Positions 1 through 12,130 of a DNA stretch of 64,000 nt are shown one piece after another; the stretch's first letter is position 1; every line of letters begins with the position of its first letter. The notes under the pieces are model-generated. The model ran no database searches, had not been told where the DNA came from, and saw only the letters and a program-made list of their open reading frames with translations. The DNA is from Kuschelorhynchus macadamiae. Taxonomy: Eukaryota; Arthropoda; Insecta; Coleoptera; Curculionidae. The stretch spans positions 1 to 64,000 of the forward strand of contig JAUTXW010005178.1 of assembly GCA_030620095.1 (NCBI GenBank), given 5' to 3'. Position numbers and translations under genes: made by a program.

Positions 1-568
1 TTAGTGGAAAATTGACTAACCTGTGAGTTAAGAAATGGAATGCTGCCATTTTGTGTTGACGGCAATGAAATGAGTCGGATGTTATATATCTATCAGTATT
101 AGTAAATTTCCTATAAATATCAAATTCTAATTTATCGTTATTTCTAATAACTAACGTGTCGAGAAAAGGTAATTGCCCATTGTTCTCCTTTTCATACGTA
201 AAATTAATGGAAGGATGTTTATTGTTTAATGTTTCTAAGAAAGTGTCCAAATTTTCTGTTTTAGTATCAAAAATAGCAAATATATCGTCTACGTATCTAT
301 ACCACACCCTTGGGAAATACTTGAGTTCTTTTTTGAATTGGGTTTCTAATCTGCCCATAAACAAATTTGCAAGGAACGGAGATAAGCAATTGCCCATCGC
401 AGTTCCCTCTAGTTGTTTATAATATTTATTGTTGTACTGAAAAAAATTTTGATTCATACATAATTTTGTGAGAAGTAAATACTCATCAACAATTTCTTTC
501 TTCAAATTATTGATTTCAAGTAGTTCCTTTAGGTACTCTAAAGCTAGTGGTATGGGTACACTAGGAAA
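1..568 (-). mobile_element. Inverted partial copy of the Penelope-like element RT region
   Basis: This stretch is the reverse complement of about 1536-2100, so it is a second copy of the C-terminal half of the Penelope reverse transcriptase, read on the minus strand and cut by the window edge. The encoded segment differs from the downstream copy by only a few residues in 88 codons. It includes the antisense of the YVDD catalytic box. Near 63-75 it holds five bases that are absent from the downstream copy at about 2030, and with them the frame stays open. It forms a large inverted repeat with the main element. It may be a separate truncated insertion or part of the complex inverted end that Penelope elements often have. 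Confidence 0.92.
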
Positions 569-570
569 AA

Positions 571-635
571 TAATCCGTATGCTTCAATTTCAAGCATACT
601 TCGTTTGCTAACTTGAAATTGAAGCATACGGATTA
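571..635. repeat. Perfect 24-bp inverted repeat (hairpin) at the junction of the two Penelope copies
   Basis: Bases 571-594 are the exact reverse complement of 612-635, with a 17-base spacer. The right arm lies in the open frame leading into the main reverse transcriptase, so the left arm is a small piece of the same 5' region in opposite orientation. The upstream inverted copy therefore jumps from element position about 1536 to about 635, missing about 0.9 kb relative to the main copy. Confidence 0.9.
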
Positions 636-2748
636 TTTAAAAAACTCACTTATAAGCTTAGTAATTTAGAATTTGAACAGTGGTTAGATTTCCAAAGAAA
701 AATGTTCGTAGTTATCGATGCCAAATTTTTGAAGAAAATGTGTTCACTTAAAAACAAACTGAGAAAGTTGAAACCACAAAAACAAATTTCTTCGGAAGTC
801 GAGAACATTGTAGAAAATCTTTCTTCTCAGTCTTTTGATAATAGAGAAATCGCCCTTTTAAATAAAGGTTTGAATTTTGCAGAGCCTCCAGTAAAAAATA
901 GTTTACCAACTATTATAGGGAATATCGAAAGTTCCATTCAATACGTGCCAGAGTCAACTAAGGGATTCATTAGAGAGGCTTGCAGAAATCAAATCTCAAA
1001 AAACGTTGTTAACAATAAGTCAAAATATGTTTCTCGTAAAAACACTGAAGTTATCCAGGGACTGAAGAAAAGGGAATTTATTTATTTAAAAGCTGACAAA
1101 GGAAATAAGGTTGTTATACTAGACAAAACAGATTATTTTGAAAGAGTAGACAATTTGATTCAAACTGGTCCTTATGATTTAATTGAGAAAAACCCGTTAT
1201 CAAAAATGATAACAGAAGTAAAAAATACTTTAAAACAGTGTAAAAACCTTGTGTCCGATAAACTAAAATTCAAACTAACACATAGTAACCCACAGTTATC
1301 TAAACTGTATTGCCTTCCCAAAATTCATAAACCTGGGAAGTCCATGAGACTTATTGTTTCAGCTGTTGGATCACCAACGTACAATATTTCAAAATGGTTA
1401 GTAGAAGAATTCGGCAAATTAAATATCTCGTATGATAACTTTGAGGTTACTAACTCGTTAGAATTCTTAGATAAAATTAAGAATGTTCACTTAAAAGAAG
1501 GTGAAATTTTAATATCTTTTGATGTAAGCTCATTGTTTCCTAGTGTACCCATACCACTAGCTTTAGAGTACCTAAAGGAACTACTTGAAATCAATAATTT
1601 GAAGAAAGAAATTGTTGATGAGTATTTACTTCTCACAAAATTATGTATGAATCAAAATTTTTTTCAGTACAACAATAAATATTATAAACAACTAGAGGGA
1701 ACTGCGATGGGCAATTGCTTATCTCCGTTACTTGCAAATTTGTTTATGGGCAGATTAGAAACCCAATTCAAAAAAGAACTCAAGTATTTCCCAAGGGTGT
1801 GGTATAGATACGTAGACGATATATTTGCTATTTTTGATACTAAAACAGAAAATTTGGACACTTTCTTAGAAAGATTAAACAATAAACATCCTTCCATTAA
1901 TTTTGCGTACGAAAAGGAGAACAATGGGCAATTACCTTTTCTCGACACGTTAGTTATTAGAAATAACGATAAATTAGAATTTGATATTTATAGGAAATTT
2001 ACTAATACTGATAGATATATAATATCCGACTCATTGCCGTCAACACAAAATGGCAGCATTCCATTTCTTAACTCACAGGTTAGTCAATTTTCCACTAAGT
2101 AAAGAACGTTTTAACAATGAAATGAAACGGATTAAAAATATAGCTAAAAGTAATGGATATAATGATAATTTTGTAAATAAACTAGTAAATAGACATAAGC
2201 ATAAGAAAATGTTAAAAGATGCCACTACTCTTCAAATACCTGAGGCTTCCAATAAATTCATAGTAATCCCATATGATCCCAGATATACGAGAGGTCTAGA
2301 AAAAGTATTTAAAAACGTAGGTTTTAGAGTAGCCTACAAAACGGAGAATAGTTTGAAAAATCTCCTTGGAAACCCCAAAGACAAAGTCGACTTGAGGGAG
2401 AGGAGTGGCATCTATGAAATTAGCTGTAATGACTGTGATCTAAAATATGTTGGGCAAACTAAACGCTCCATAAACATTCGTTTTAAAGAACACATGGCAC
2501 ATTTAAGATACGGAAGAACAGAAAAGTCAAGCGTTGCCCAACATGCTTTGGAAAAAAATCACCGAATAGGAATAAATAATCTTAAGTTGATTAAAAATGT
2601 ATCTAATAATAGATTATTGGATGCATTTGAGAGTATAGAAATAGTTAAATGTGGTAAGAAAGCACTAAATAAAGACAGAGGGCCTATTCCCTATAGTCCC
2701 CTCTATTGTTTACTTGACAACGGTGCAGTCGGGTGCAACCAAGTGTGA
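612..2748 (+). pseudogene. Penelope-like element polyprotein (reverse transcriptase plus GIY-YIG endonuclease), frameshifted
   Basis: Penelope-like elements copy their RNA with a telomerase-related reverse transcriptase and cut DNA with a GIY-YIG endonuclease. The frame is open from 612, with the first ATG at 702. The RT shows YCLPKIHK, FDVSSLFPSVP, GTAMGNCLSPLLANLFM, YVDD (1809-1820) and LPFLDTLV. The frame breaks near 2030 and continues in another frame from 2050, starting MAAFHFL. That part carries the GIY (2407-2415) and YVG (2446-2454) motifs of the endonuclease and ends at 2748. Comparison with the inverted copy at 1-568 shows that the break is a 5-base deletion in a short direct repeat. 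Apart from this the coding region is well preserved. The N-terminus is probably truncated, since an in-frame stop at 609-611 lies exactly at the hairpin. Confidence 0.95.
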
Positions 2749-2789
2749 CCACATTTACCTATAAATAGTCTCGGTTAGGATAAGTAACT

Positions 2790-2860
2790 TTAGTTTATAT
2801 CATCTGCTGATGATGCTAACTTGGTTAGAGAAACGCGCGTCCAGAACGTAACAAGTTGTG
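2790..2860 (+). ncRNA. Hammerhead-ribozyme-like motif in the 3' region of the Penelope-like element
   Basis: The conserved core is present in order: CTGATGA (2807-2813), a stem-II hairpin CTAAC/GTTAG with a TTG loop (2816-2828), GAAA (2830-2833), a minimal stem III (A2833-T2840 and C2834-G2839 around a GCGC loop) and the cleavage triplet GTC (2839-2841). Stem I begins with TCTG (2803-2806) pairing with CAGA (2842-2845). Short-stem-III hammerheads are known from the terminal repeats of Penelope-like elements, and this one lies about 60 bases after the endonuclease stop, which fits. Stem II has one unpaired base near its foot. Cleavage activity is inferred, not shown. Confidence 0.8.
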
Positions 2861-5800
2861 GTGTAGTGTGGTTAGAACTCTTGTATTTTGATCTATCTTC
2901 CACCACAGGTTCCAGTGTTAGGACTTAATAGTCTAGCAGTAATAAGATTAGTATACGAATAACTTTAACATAATATACATTTTTTGGCTCTTAATCGTAT
3001 GGTTTGTTTTATTTCGAATTTCGAATTGTACATGGAAATTTAAAAAAGAACCGTTCATTAAAAGAGAAAATCCCTAAAAGTTGTTTTTAACGAAATTGCT
3101 TCTTCTTTGTTATAATACTGGCAAAAATGTGTTTGATTGAAATTAGATTTAAATCGGATCGATTTAAGAGTTATGTCCCCCTGAAAGTTTTTCCTGACTT
3201 CGCTACTGACTGAAATCATGTTCGCTGTAACACTTTCTTACATGAAAAATACCCACCAGGTAAATGAAACTCACAATTGTAAAAGAAAATGTTAAAAAAA
3301 ACAATACAAAGAACTGTGTTTTGATTGTATCTATTCGTTTGGAATAAATTGTATTTACGGAAAGTAATTAACACATAAAAATATAAAGTACATCCCACAA
3401 TATAAGATCCTAACTTTTGACGTCGTTAAACAACTTCTGACCATCTGTTTATGATAGTTTGCAGAAATGGACTTGAGCATTTTATTCATTAATTCCCATA
3501 AGACAAACAAGACTAATAATATTTTTGGAAATGTTTATTTTAGTAGGTGTATAGAAATAAATTGATAAAAATCGAATAATAAAAGGCACAAGATGCGAAA
3601 AAATTAAAAATGAGTATAAAGTATGTCCCTAGATAGGGTTTACAGGAGGACAAATCGGGCATATAACATTGAATCTCTTGCCTTTGCAAAAAATTTCAAC
3701 TTTGCGATGCTGTACAGGGTTTTCATTTATATTTTGATATCTACCTACAGCTTTAACCACAAGCAGCTATTACCCGGCAAACCTGTTTGTCCTCTTTAAA
3801 GCATACTTTTTGCTGTATTCTTGTCTTATTCGAAATATAAAAGATAAAAAAAAATTAAATACAAAATGTGTGGGATTTTTATTATATAAGAATAACAAAG
3901 ACTTTATAAATGTGAAGTCAAACATTGCCTCTTAGGCTAAAGTTTTTGGCATTTTTATCAATTACCATTAAAACAGCCTACACATCCACATGTTTTATGT
4001 TCAATATTTACATCTATGTACTTGTCATTTATTATTTTCTGGCTATAAATTTAAAATTTTAATTTTAAAGTAATTGTTTTGAAACAAAAAGAAATTGTTT
4101 TTAATGACAATACTCCAGCTAATCTTACCAGTCTGAGAAGGTTAAGGGTCTTAACCAATAAATAGGCTGCACTTTTGAGTAAAGGCCCATTACTATTTTT
4201 TTCATCTTTGTTTTCCCAAAGCGTTTTAATAACATTAATTACTCAACAATTTTTATAATGAAATCTAAATATTATATTTTTACATACGTTATAAACACTT
4301 TTCTGTACTAATTTATTTAGTTCTATGTAATTTGATTGATTTTATCTATAGTGTGTCCAAGAATAGGTGAACAAAGAGGAGTAAATGATCAAAAATGTTG
4401 TAGCCGAAATTTGACGTTTTGCGGTCTAGGTCTGTTTAATTAGAAAATAATTTCAGTCATACATTTATTTTTGAAAAGTCAGGCCTGACAGAATGACAGG
4501 GCCGATTTCTTTATTTTCTGTATTGGTAAAGGATACATTTTCTGTAAAAGATATCGAAAAACTTTATAAGAAGAAGTTGTTTAGAATTGAAAATTATATG
4601 TACAGGTCAATTTTAAGAGATCCGGTGACATTAATAAGTACCTTTACCAGCATAATAAATAATCGGTCGTTGTCAAGGCCTATTTGAATTTGCAAATATG
4701 ATAACATTAAAAAAGTACTTTCGGTCTGAGTAAGCATAAATCCAAAATATTACATTTAGATTATATTATAGAAAACGTACTGCCAATAAATTTCAATGGT
4801 ATGAAACTAGAACTATGTGTGCTCTTACATTTACGCATTGAAACTTAATAATATAAGTATCATAATACAGCACAAACTATAAATATAAGTAGAGTAAAAA
4901 CAAGAAGGAAAACAATATAATTTTTGATTTGGACAAAATCGGTATTAAAGGAAATAACTTGATATTATTATAGACACAATTAGTAAAAAGTTACAGACTA
5001 AGTAAGTAAAATTACAGACAACTGATTTTTTGATCATGGTAGAGAAGATTTATTTTTCACTTGCAAGTTTTAACTTACAAGAAAAAAATAGTGTAACAGA
5101 CATGAAAAAACACAATCAGTTACACAGTAGAAAAATATTTACTTACAGCCGAGTTATTACATCTTGTGAGATATGTGATAATATTTTCTGAGTCGACTAT
5201 CAAGACAGGGTCTATAAATAAGTGAATAGTAATTAAATTACGAAAGAACCAATATCTCAGTAAGCAATTTCTTTGTTTTTCGGCCCAAATTTGACGGCCT
5301 AAGTATAAAAGTCTCAAAGCACCATATTATCCCTTCTGAACATCTGTATGCAGACAGGATTTCAGATATGTAGGAACTGTTTTTAGCATTATCTGCAATT
5401 TCAATTTTTTTATTAACAATGTTTATATTTAAACTAGAATTCGCTTCTAAATACAATTCTTTCTACTGCCAAACAATAAAACACTTGGTTTAGTGGGAAC
5501 TGTTAATAAAGGGTGTTGCTGAGATATTATAGAAAGGTTTTCTAAATCTTAATAATAGTTTGATTTGTATTGTTTTTTTTTTTCAAAATGCTTATTAATC
5601 TCTTTTTTATTCAAAATGCTTATTTATCGTGTGTCGTCTGCGTATATGTGCACTTTACTGAAATTCAGGAAACTATAGAATGAGTGACTGAATACAGTGA
5701 AAAGAAGAACACCAAACCACAAATGCGAACCCTCTAGTTCGTATTTCCCAAGTAAAACGCGATTAATTGCAGATAATTATCTCTAACCAACTGATTTGAA

Positions 5801-6690
5801 TATACTCAAAAAAATTGCTTGATTCAGATCTTACTAAGTCTAGATTAAATATGTCGTTGAGGCTATAGTGTAACTGAATCTCGGACGACCTGACTAGACT
5901 GGTAAAAGAATGGTATAACTTTTGAGTTGACCGTCTATCAACCATTCTATTATTTTAGTTAAGTATAGTAGTTGCTAATTGGCCTCTCTGTCAAATTTTT
6001 GAGTTTTAGGGATAAGTATTTCTAAAAATATCGACTCAAATATATTTAACAAGTATGGCAATATAAATGGGCAACACAGCAACACAGCCTAATAAAAATC
6101 CATGAGATGCCATGAACTCCCCTACAACCTTTTTTTTAGTTTGATACAATATTTTGAATATTGTGAATAGTTGAAACAAAAATTCCCTATTTTCTATTTC
6201 TAATAGGTGTTAAGTTTTTTAACAAAATAATCACAGCAAAAAAAAAAAGATAGTGATCTTTTATTATCAAATTGTAGGAAACAAATAAATAAAAAAAATA
6301 TTTTACACTCCAAAAACATGGTGAACCAAATTTATAATATGACCGAATTATTTTAACATTGTACATAAAAACTGGTTTTCTCATTTTTAAACCGAACAAT
6401 TAATTTAAGGATTGAGAATTTTAAAGCCAATAGTATACTAACTCTTAAAAATTAGGTTATTTCTATTTTGGTTTAAATTTATTTAAAGGTAAAATAATGT
6501 GTATCAAATATGGATTTTTGACAATTTTTTTGAACAATCCATGACCGACAGCTATTTAATTATAGGTCAAAAAATGAACCAAGAAATAACTAAATTATTT
6601 AAAATTGAAGTAATAAAACTAAGCCTCCAAATTGCAAATACTCTGATAGCTTAACGGGTTTAAAGAAAATTTATTAAAATATTTACATGT
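2861..6690. other. AT-rich stretch without recognisable genes
   Basis: The first 100-200 bases may still be the 3' end of the Penelope-like element, but I could not place its boundary. The rest holds only short open frames without recognisable motifs, homopolymer runs, and a weak inverted repeat around 3640 and 3790 sharing GAGGACAAA. I see no exon, RNA gene or defined transposon. Confidence 0.6.
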
Positions 6691-6737
6691 CTATAAATTA
6701 AAAAGTGCTAAAGCTAGATATTATGTAGATATAATAT

Positions 6738-6965
6738 AGAAGATCGAAGGAGTGGGAGATAGAGAGGGAGAGGGAGTTGGAAAGGGAGTTGAAGAATGAA
6801 TAGGGAGCAGGAAGGCAGGGTAGGATAATCAAAATAAGAGAAGGGAAAAGGGAGAGAAAAAGAAACAGAGAGATGCAAAGGGGAGAAAAGAAGAAAAGTA
6901 ATATTGGAATAAACAAGCAGAAGTAGATGTGATGATGGAGGAAGAGAATGAGGGAGATAAAGGTA
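6738..6965 (+). repeat. Purine-rich (GA/GGA) tract
   Basis: About 230 bases are strongly biased to G and A on the plus strand, with repeated GGGAGA, GAAGG and AGAGGGAG words. The antisense frame gives a leucine/serine/phenylalanine-rich string that has no protein character. This is low-complexity DNA that could adopt triplex-type structure. Confidence 0.8.
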
Positions 6966-8631
6966 AATGACTGATAAAGCAAATGCGCTAAACAGTCAAT
7001 AGTCAAAATCCAGAACTATTAATCATGTTTCCAAAACATACAACAATAACGAGATTTCTGTGGATAAGGACGGTGAAATGTGGAGCCAAGAAGAAAAGTT
7101 ACAAGTCTGAGACAGGACATAATCGTTTAAAATATTTGACGTCACAGGACAATACCGCGAATTAAGAAGCTGTAAATTTTATACCGCGCTTACTTATGTG
7201 TACTTAAATCCATTAATATGTAATGATTATGCCTTTTATTAGAAATTATAGCATAATATTGATTTTTATGTCTGATAGGTCGTTGTCTGATTCAGTGGAG
7301 TATTAAAGTTCCGCTGTGCTACATATATATTTCCTGTCATTGCTAGTTAATGTATGCTCATTGTATTTATTTTCGATACTGCTGGACTGTTTTTAATATG
7401 TCACCGACAAAATTTAAGAATAACGGGACTGTAAAAAATTATTAATATCAGTGCAGGTAAATAGGTATCCCTAAAGATCAATTGTAATGTCTCGATCAAC
7501 TTTGCGAGAAATCTGATAAAGATTTATAGCAATTTTTTTACTTAATTGAAAGTAGAAAACGTTCTCCGTATATAATGTAATAATCACATTCGATATTAAA
7601 TTCCAATTCCCGACATTGACTACAATGAAGGTACTAGCATAAGGCGTAAAATATCGTGTTATACCTTACAAAAGGAAACTTCATTAAATTATAACCAATA
7701 AGAAATTATTACTATTTTATTCTTTATAAACATAAAATCATCTCCGATTTATTCAGTAAAAGGCATTTATACAGCCTGATATCTGTGACGAATCATCTAA
7801 TCAAAGAATCTTTATTGGCAACTGTAAATGCTTGATGATTAAGAAGCGAAATTATTTTTTCCACTTCGACGATGGGTGAAATAATGCATAAGCAGAGTTA
7901 AGTTAACAACTTATGATTTTAATCGTTGCTCCATATATGTTTCAAACGTAATCTTTTTTGGAAAGATAATATCGATGGGTTCTTAACAAAACGTCAGAAA
8001 CGCCAGAAGGTAAAGGATCCCGCACATTCTTAGTGAAAAATGGCTTTCAGGGCAATTTTTTTGAAAATTTAATATGTTACAATTCTCGATCTCTTGATGA
8101 AAAGCTCTCATAGCCACAACTTAATCCTGCCTCTAGTTTTTCATATACATGGAGTCAAAGCCGGAATTTTGGATTTTCCACATTTTATGAAAATTTTTAT
8201 TTTGTTACGCATTTAAATATGATAGTCGCTTAGAATATTTTTAAATAGAGGCTAAGGCATGTACTAGTAATAATAAACTTATACAGGGTGTAGCTGTATT
8301 TAAGAATTCGGACATTTTTGTTTCATATTCGGCTGCACCTACAACACTAAAAGTCCAATTTTTATTAAAAGTTCCATTACAATCAAACATTTTTGGTGAT
8401 TATTTGATATTTTTATCAAAATAAAATGAAAATTAGAAAATTGTAACGAAAGTTTCTGTACATAGCTGACATTAGACTGGCCATGAATTTTATTATACAA
8501 GTTTTGTAACTCATATTATCTGAAAATCAGGATCATCACTTTACCTCTGGAATATCTAGATATTCACTAAACTTCACACATTTTAATTATCGAACGAATA
8601 ATATCATTAAGCGCATTAATAATTTAATTAA
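6966..8631. other. AT-rich stretch, dispersed-repeat fragments only
   Basis: No coding region is recognised. The right part (8035-8175) carries a segment repeated at 9178-9295. A short 'acagggtgtagctgtat' phrase near 8283 resembles the worn ends of insect dispersed repeats. Otherwise nothing is identifiable. Confidence 0.55.
8035..8175 (+). repeat. Dispersed direct repeat, copy 1 (copy 2 at 9178-9295)
   Basis: The segment around 8109-8160 is nearly identical to 9224-9276; the shared core begins CCACAACTTAATCCTGCC. Flanking sequence on both sides is similar but more diverged. A weaker relative of the core occurs near 10330-10350. No coding potential is seen. Confidence 0.8.
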
Positions 8632-9726
8632 GAATAAAATAATACAGGGGCTTTCATAAAATTCTAGGCTAACTATGCTGTTATGGTTACGTCAGATTCA
8701 CTAATTTTTCATAATAATTCCTCAGAGTGAGATAATATAAGAAAACAAAAAATGAAAAGGGCGATCGGATACTACATCTTTTGAAAAGTCTTTTTAACAA
8801 TAATGTATCTTCAAAATATGCGATCATTTAAATATTCTAAATGGCGGTAATTCGTTAATATGACAAAACGTAAAAAATCTAAATGGTGTTTTATAAAGAA
8901 AGAGCATCATGTAAATAAATAAGTATAATAATTAGTACCCATGCTCCTAAGAAAATATTATTTAAAAATCATGTGAGGAATAAAACACCTCAATTTTTTA
9001 AGAATTTTTATTCTTCATATTTTTTAAGTTTTCAAACATTTACGAACGGCCGCCATTTTGAATTGTGTAATGTTGATGTCTCTATAATTTGAGAATATAT
9101 TAGGATTGCAAAAGCCTTTCAAAAAATATGCTACTCCTACCTCTTTTTCCGTTATATTTTTTCACATTCATATTCCTTGTGAAAAATGGATTTCAGTCAA
9201 TTTCTCTGATATTTAAAAGTTCTTATGGCCACAACTTAATCCTGCCTCTAGTTTTTCATATATATGGAGTCAAAGTTGAAATTTTTATTTTTGATTCATT
9301 AATACGCAGTAAAATGTTTAATGACGAAACACACATGCATCACAAAGGAGGATTAGTCTGGTATTAAAGTTTGAAAATTTTAATTTTTAACCTTTCTAGT
9401 TCAAATAATATAAGGAGACCCATTCAAGTGACACACTGTATATGTATTAACAAAATATAAGAATATTAATAATAGGTTAAAGATGTCTTATTTTTAATTT
9501 TTGCGTTACAAACCACACTTATTTTACAGTTTTATATAATCGATATTATTGAAATTATTAGAACAAAAAAGGGAACTATTTATCAAACACCTTGTGTATT
9601 AGTATTATATTAATAGATTTGTATCAGTTTTTGACGAATTATGAAAAATCAGGTGAATCTGACATAACAGTAATCGCATAGTTTTCCTAGAATTTTCTAA
9701 AATACCCTGTATCATTTTATTTTCAA
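8632..9726. mobile_element. Putative non-autonomous element with inverted termini of about 90 bp
   Basis: Bases 8632-8722 are closely matched by the reverse complement of 9633-9726, including ATACAGGG, AAATTCTAGG and GTCAGATTCAC words. The 1.1-kb interior has no transposase frame and contains copy 2 of the direct repeat (9178-9295). Long inverted termini with a non-coding interior suggest a foldback or MITE-like element. No target duplication was identified. Confidence 0.65.
9178..9295 (+). repeat. Dispersed direct repeat, copy 2 (copy 1 at 8035-8175)
   Basis: It shares the roughly 50-base core with copy 1 in the same orientation, with one or two changes in the core and more in the flanks. 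Confidence 0.8.
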
Positions 9727-12130
9727 TTATGGTAATAAAGATTGCATCAACAATATTCAAAGGTATTTATATTTTCCCTTTCCCCCTCTTTCAAATTTCA
9801 AGCTGGGGGTAAACGATCATAGACTTCCCAAAACATATATTATGAGATTTTCAAAACGGTATATATTAGGCCTAAAAACGCGCCAGTTTGCCTCAATTTA
9901 ATCGACCTCGTATCTCTTACGGTTTCCAAGATCCCCGTGCATATAGTCGATTTGTAACATCCTGTATAACCAAACATATTGTACTTTCTTGTAACATAAG
10001 ATCACCCTGTATATTAGTTGTGAAGGAATTTCACCATTTCACTTTCAAGAAAATATCGATGAACATATGAAAAGTCATTTCAAAATGACTGTCCGCCATA
10101 TTGGATACAAAGAGTTAATCAAACTATGTACATATGTCATAATAAATTTCAGGATGATTGGTTGTGCTGAAATGAGTAAAAAACACCTTAAGCATATCAG
10201 TGTCAGTCTAGTCACATGAAAAAATATCTATAACTCTAGAGATTGCAGCTAGATTTTTTGGAATTACGAGACCAATACTCACTTCAAAAAATAGTCGGTT
10301 GCGATTTACCAATACAAATCAATATCGTCATCCCTAGTTTTTCAAATATAAAATTCCCAATATTACCTCTCAAAAATGACACATATATCTATTATTTGAT
10401 TTTTTTAAATACCAAAACTAAACATAACAACACATTTGGAGAAACAAGTTCTACTTACCCATTTTAAACTCTAGAAAATATAATACTCACAAAATTTTAC
10501 ACGACACGTATAGACCAAACAAGTAAATAGAGCAACAATCTGTCAGATTATTAGGCTTACCATAGCCGCCTAGATATAACTTCGTTTTTACAGCTCGCAG
10601 CTCGTCCAAAAATGGTGCTATTGCTCAATTTTTTTTGCAAGTTTGTGGCGTTCAAAAGCAAACTATTTCTGACAATAAAAGTATTTTGTAATTTTTTTAT
10701 TTTTGGATTTATTCCTTGCCAGATCATTAAAACTGCTGGTAAATCTTTTTACAGCTCCACATTTTGATATAAAGCATGTTTATTGGTTGCTTTAAAATCA
10801 CAACGTATACTACACGTGTTTGCTGCGAGCTGTTATTGGATGGACTGCGTCGGCGTCGAAAACGTCACTTCGCAGTGCGGCAACCACTGTATGAGGACGA
10901 CGCTTTGGCGGGGTGAACAAAACTATGCAGATAAAAGTTAAAGCTGGATAAAAAATCTATTTTTTTGAAATGTATGTCCACTGCTGCAGCTCTTATTAAC
11001 AAACCGCCACTAGTTATATTACTACATTTTAATCTGATACAATTTTGTGTGCCACAGCCTTTAGAGGAAATAACCAAAATACTGCGAACCAATTTATAGT
11101 TCACCAACTCCTGCTAAAGAATTTATTTATGGGCGAATTTCAAAAGGCGAGGTTCATTTATGGAGCTTAATGCAAATATCGGTCAGTTACTGATTAGTAA
11201 GATAGTTGGCGCTTATTTATTTTTTCTGTCAAAAACACTATTTTTAAATTTTTAAAATCTGCTTTATGATTCTAATAAACATTTGCACTAAATAATATAA
11301 AAATACTTGGTACTTCAAAAGTAAAAATAAAAAAGTTTTATTACAGTCCTTACGGTCTATATTTGGAGAGTTGTTACGAAATACCCGGTATAAAAGTCGG
11401 CTAATGCGAATATACTTTGAACGTAAAAACAAGAAGAAAATGGCCGCAAGAATTCCTCCTTTACATTTTTTACCAAGCGCTTCTCCCCGTTTCAACAAAA
11501 TATCATAAAGCGCCAATCGCGATCCATTTTAAACTAAAATATCTCTTTCCTCCCCCGACTTCTCCAAGGGGTGCCCTGGCCGCATTGGTGCATACGTAAT
11601 GTGATCCGCGGCTGCGCGAATGGATCATATCAAAATCTGATCTGAATACGCGGGGCGGAAAGGCCCAAAAAGAACGGGCTGATGTTAAAGGAAATTTGAT
11701 ATATGCCTTTTCACGCGCCTTCTTTATATACTTCCTTTTAAATGCGATTCCACAGCGATCGATACTTTGGACGAGTTGAAGAGAAAGTTTAAGAGTTTTT
11801 CGGAATCGACTTGAGACGTTTATTTTCCTAGTTTAGGAGAGGAATAATTTCAACTAACTTTTAACTCGGATCAAAATTTTAGTACGTTATGTTCTCTTTA
11901 AACTAAACTGCTGACCGTAAATAGTGAATGAAGAAAAAAATTTCGTCAAAGTTTAAGTTGGGTTTGTGCTTCTACTTGCATTACTGCATATGTGCTTAAA
12001 GATATATACAGCGAGTGAAATAAAACCCATGCATTTATGCAGAAGTTTGTTAACGTCTAAAATTCTCAAAATATTTTTTAAAATTTTTCTTGCTTCAGGC
12101 TAAAATGTTCTTCGGCACAATACAAAAAAA
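9727..12130. other. Gene-free stretch; a locally GC-richer, non-repetitive patch lies at 11430-11830
   Basis: No coding region or known element is recognised. From about 11430 to 11830 the base composition changes: CG dinucleotides are frequent and the sequence does not resemble the repeats elsewhere in the window. The short frames here lack protein motifs. It could be a regulatory or single-copy conserved segment, but the sequence alone does not show this. Confidence 0.45.

Noticed and set aside
1682..1948. Minus-strand open frame of 88 codons inside the Penelope RT, matching the plus-strand frame at 156-422
   Set aside because: It is the antisense of RT coding sequence. The match between the two frames only reflects the inverted duplication.
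2030..2101. Programmed ribosomal frameshift between Penelope RT and endonuclease
   Set aside because: The inverted copy has five more bases here and stays in frame, so a deletion explains it better.
6698..7006. A 102-codon hydrophobic frame on the minus strand that could suggest a membrane protein
   Set aside because: It is the antisense of a GA-rich low-complexity tract; leucine, serine and phenylalanine follow from the composition.
9888..10070. Short frame next to 'CCTGTAT' repeat words considered as a gene
   Set aside because: It lies in dispersed-repeat debris and has no motif.
10243..10467. Small plus-strand frame considered as a possible host exon
   Set aside because: No domain, no convincing splice context and AT-rich composition identical to the flanks.
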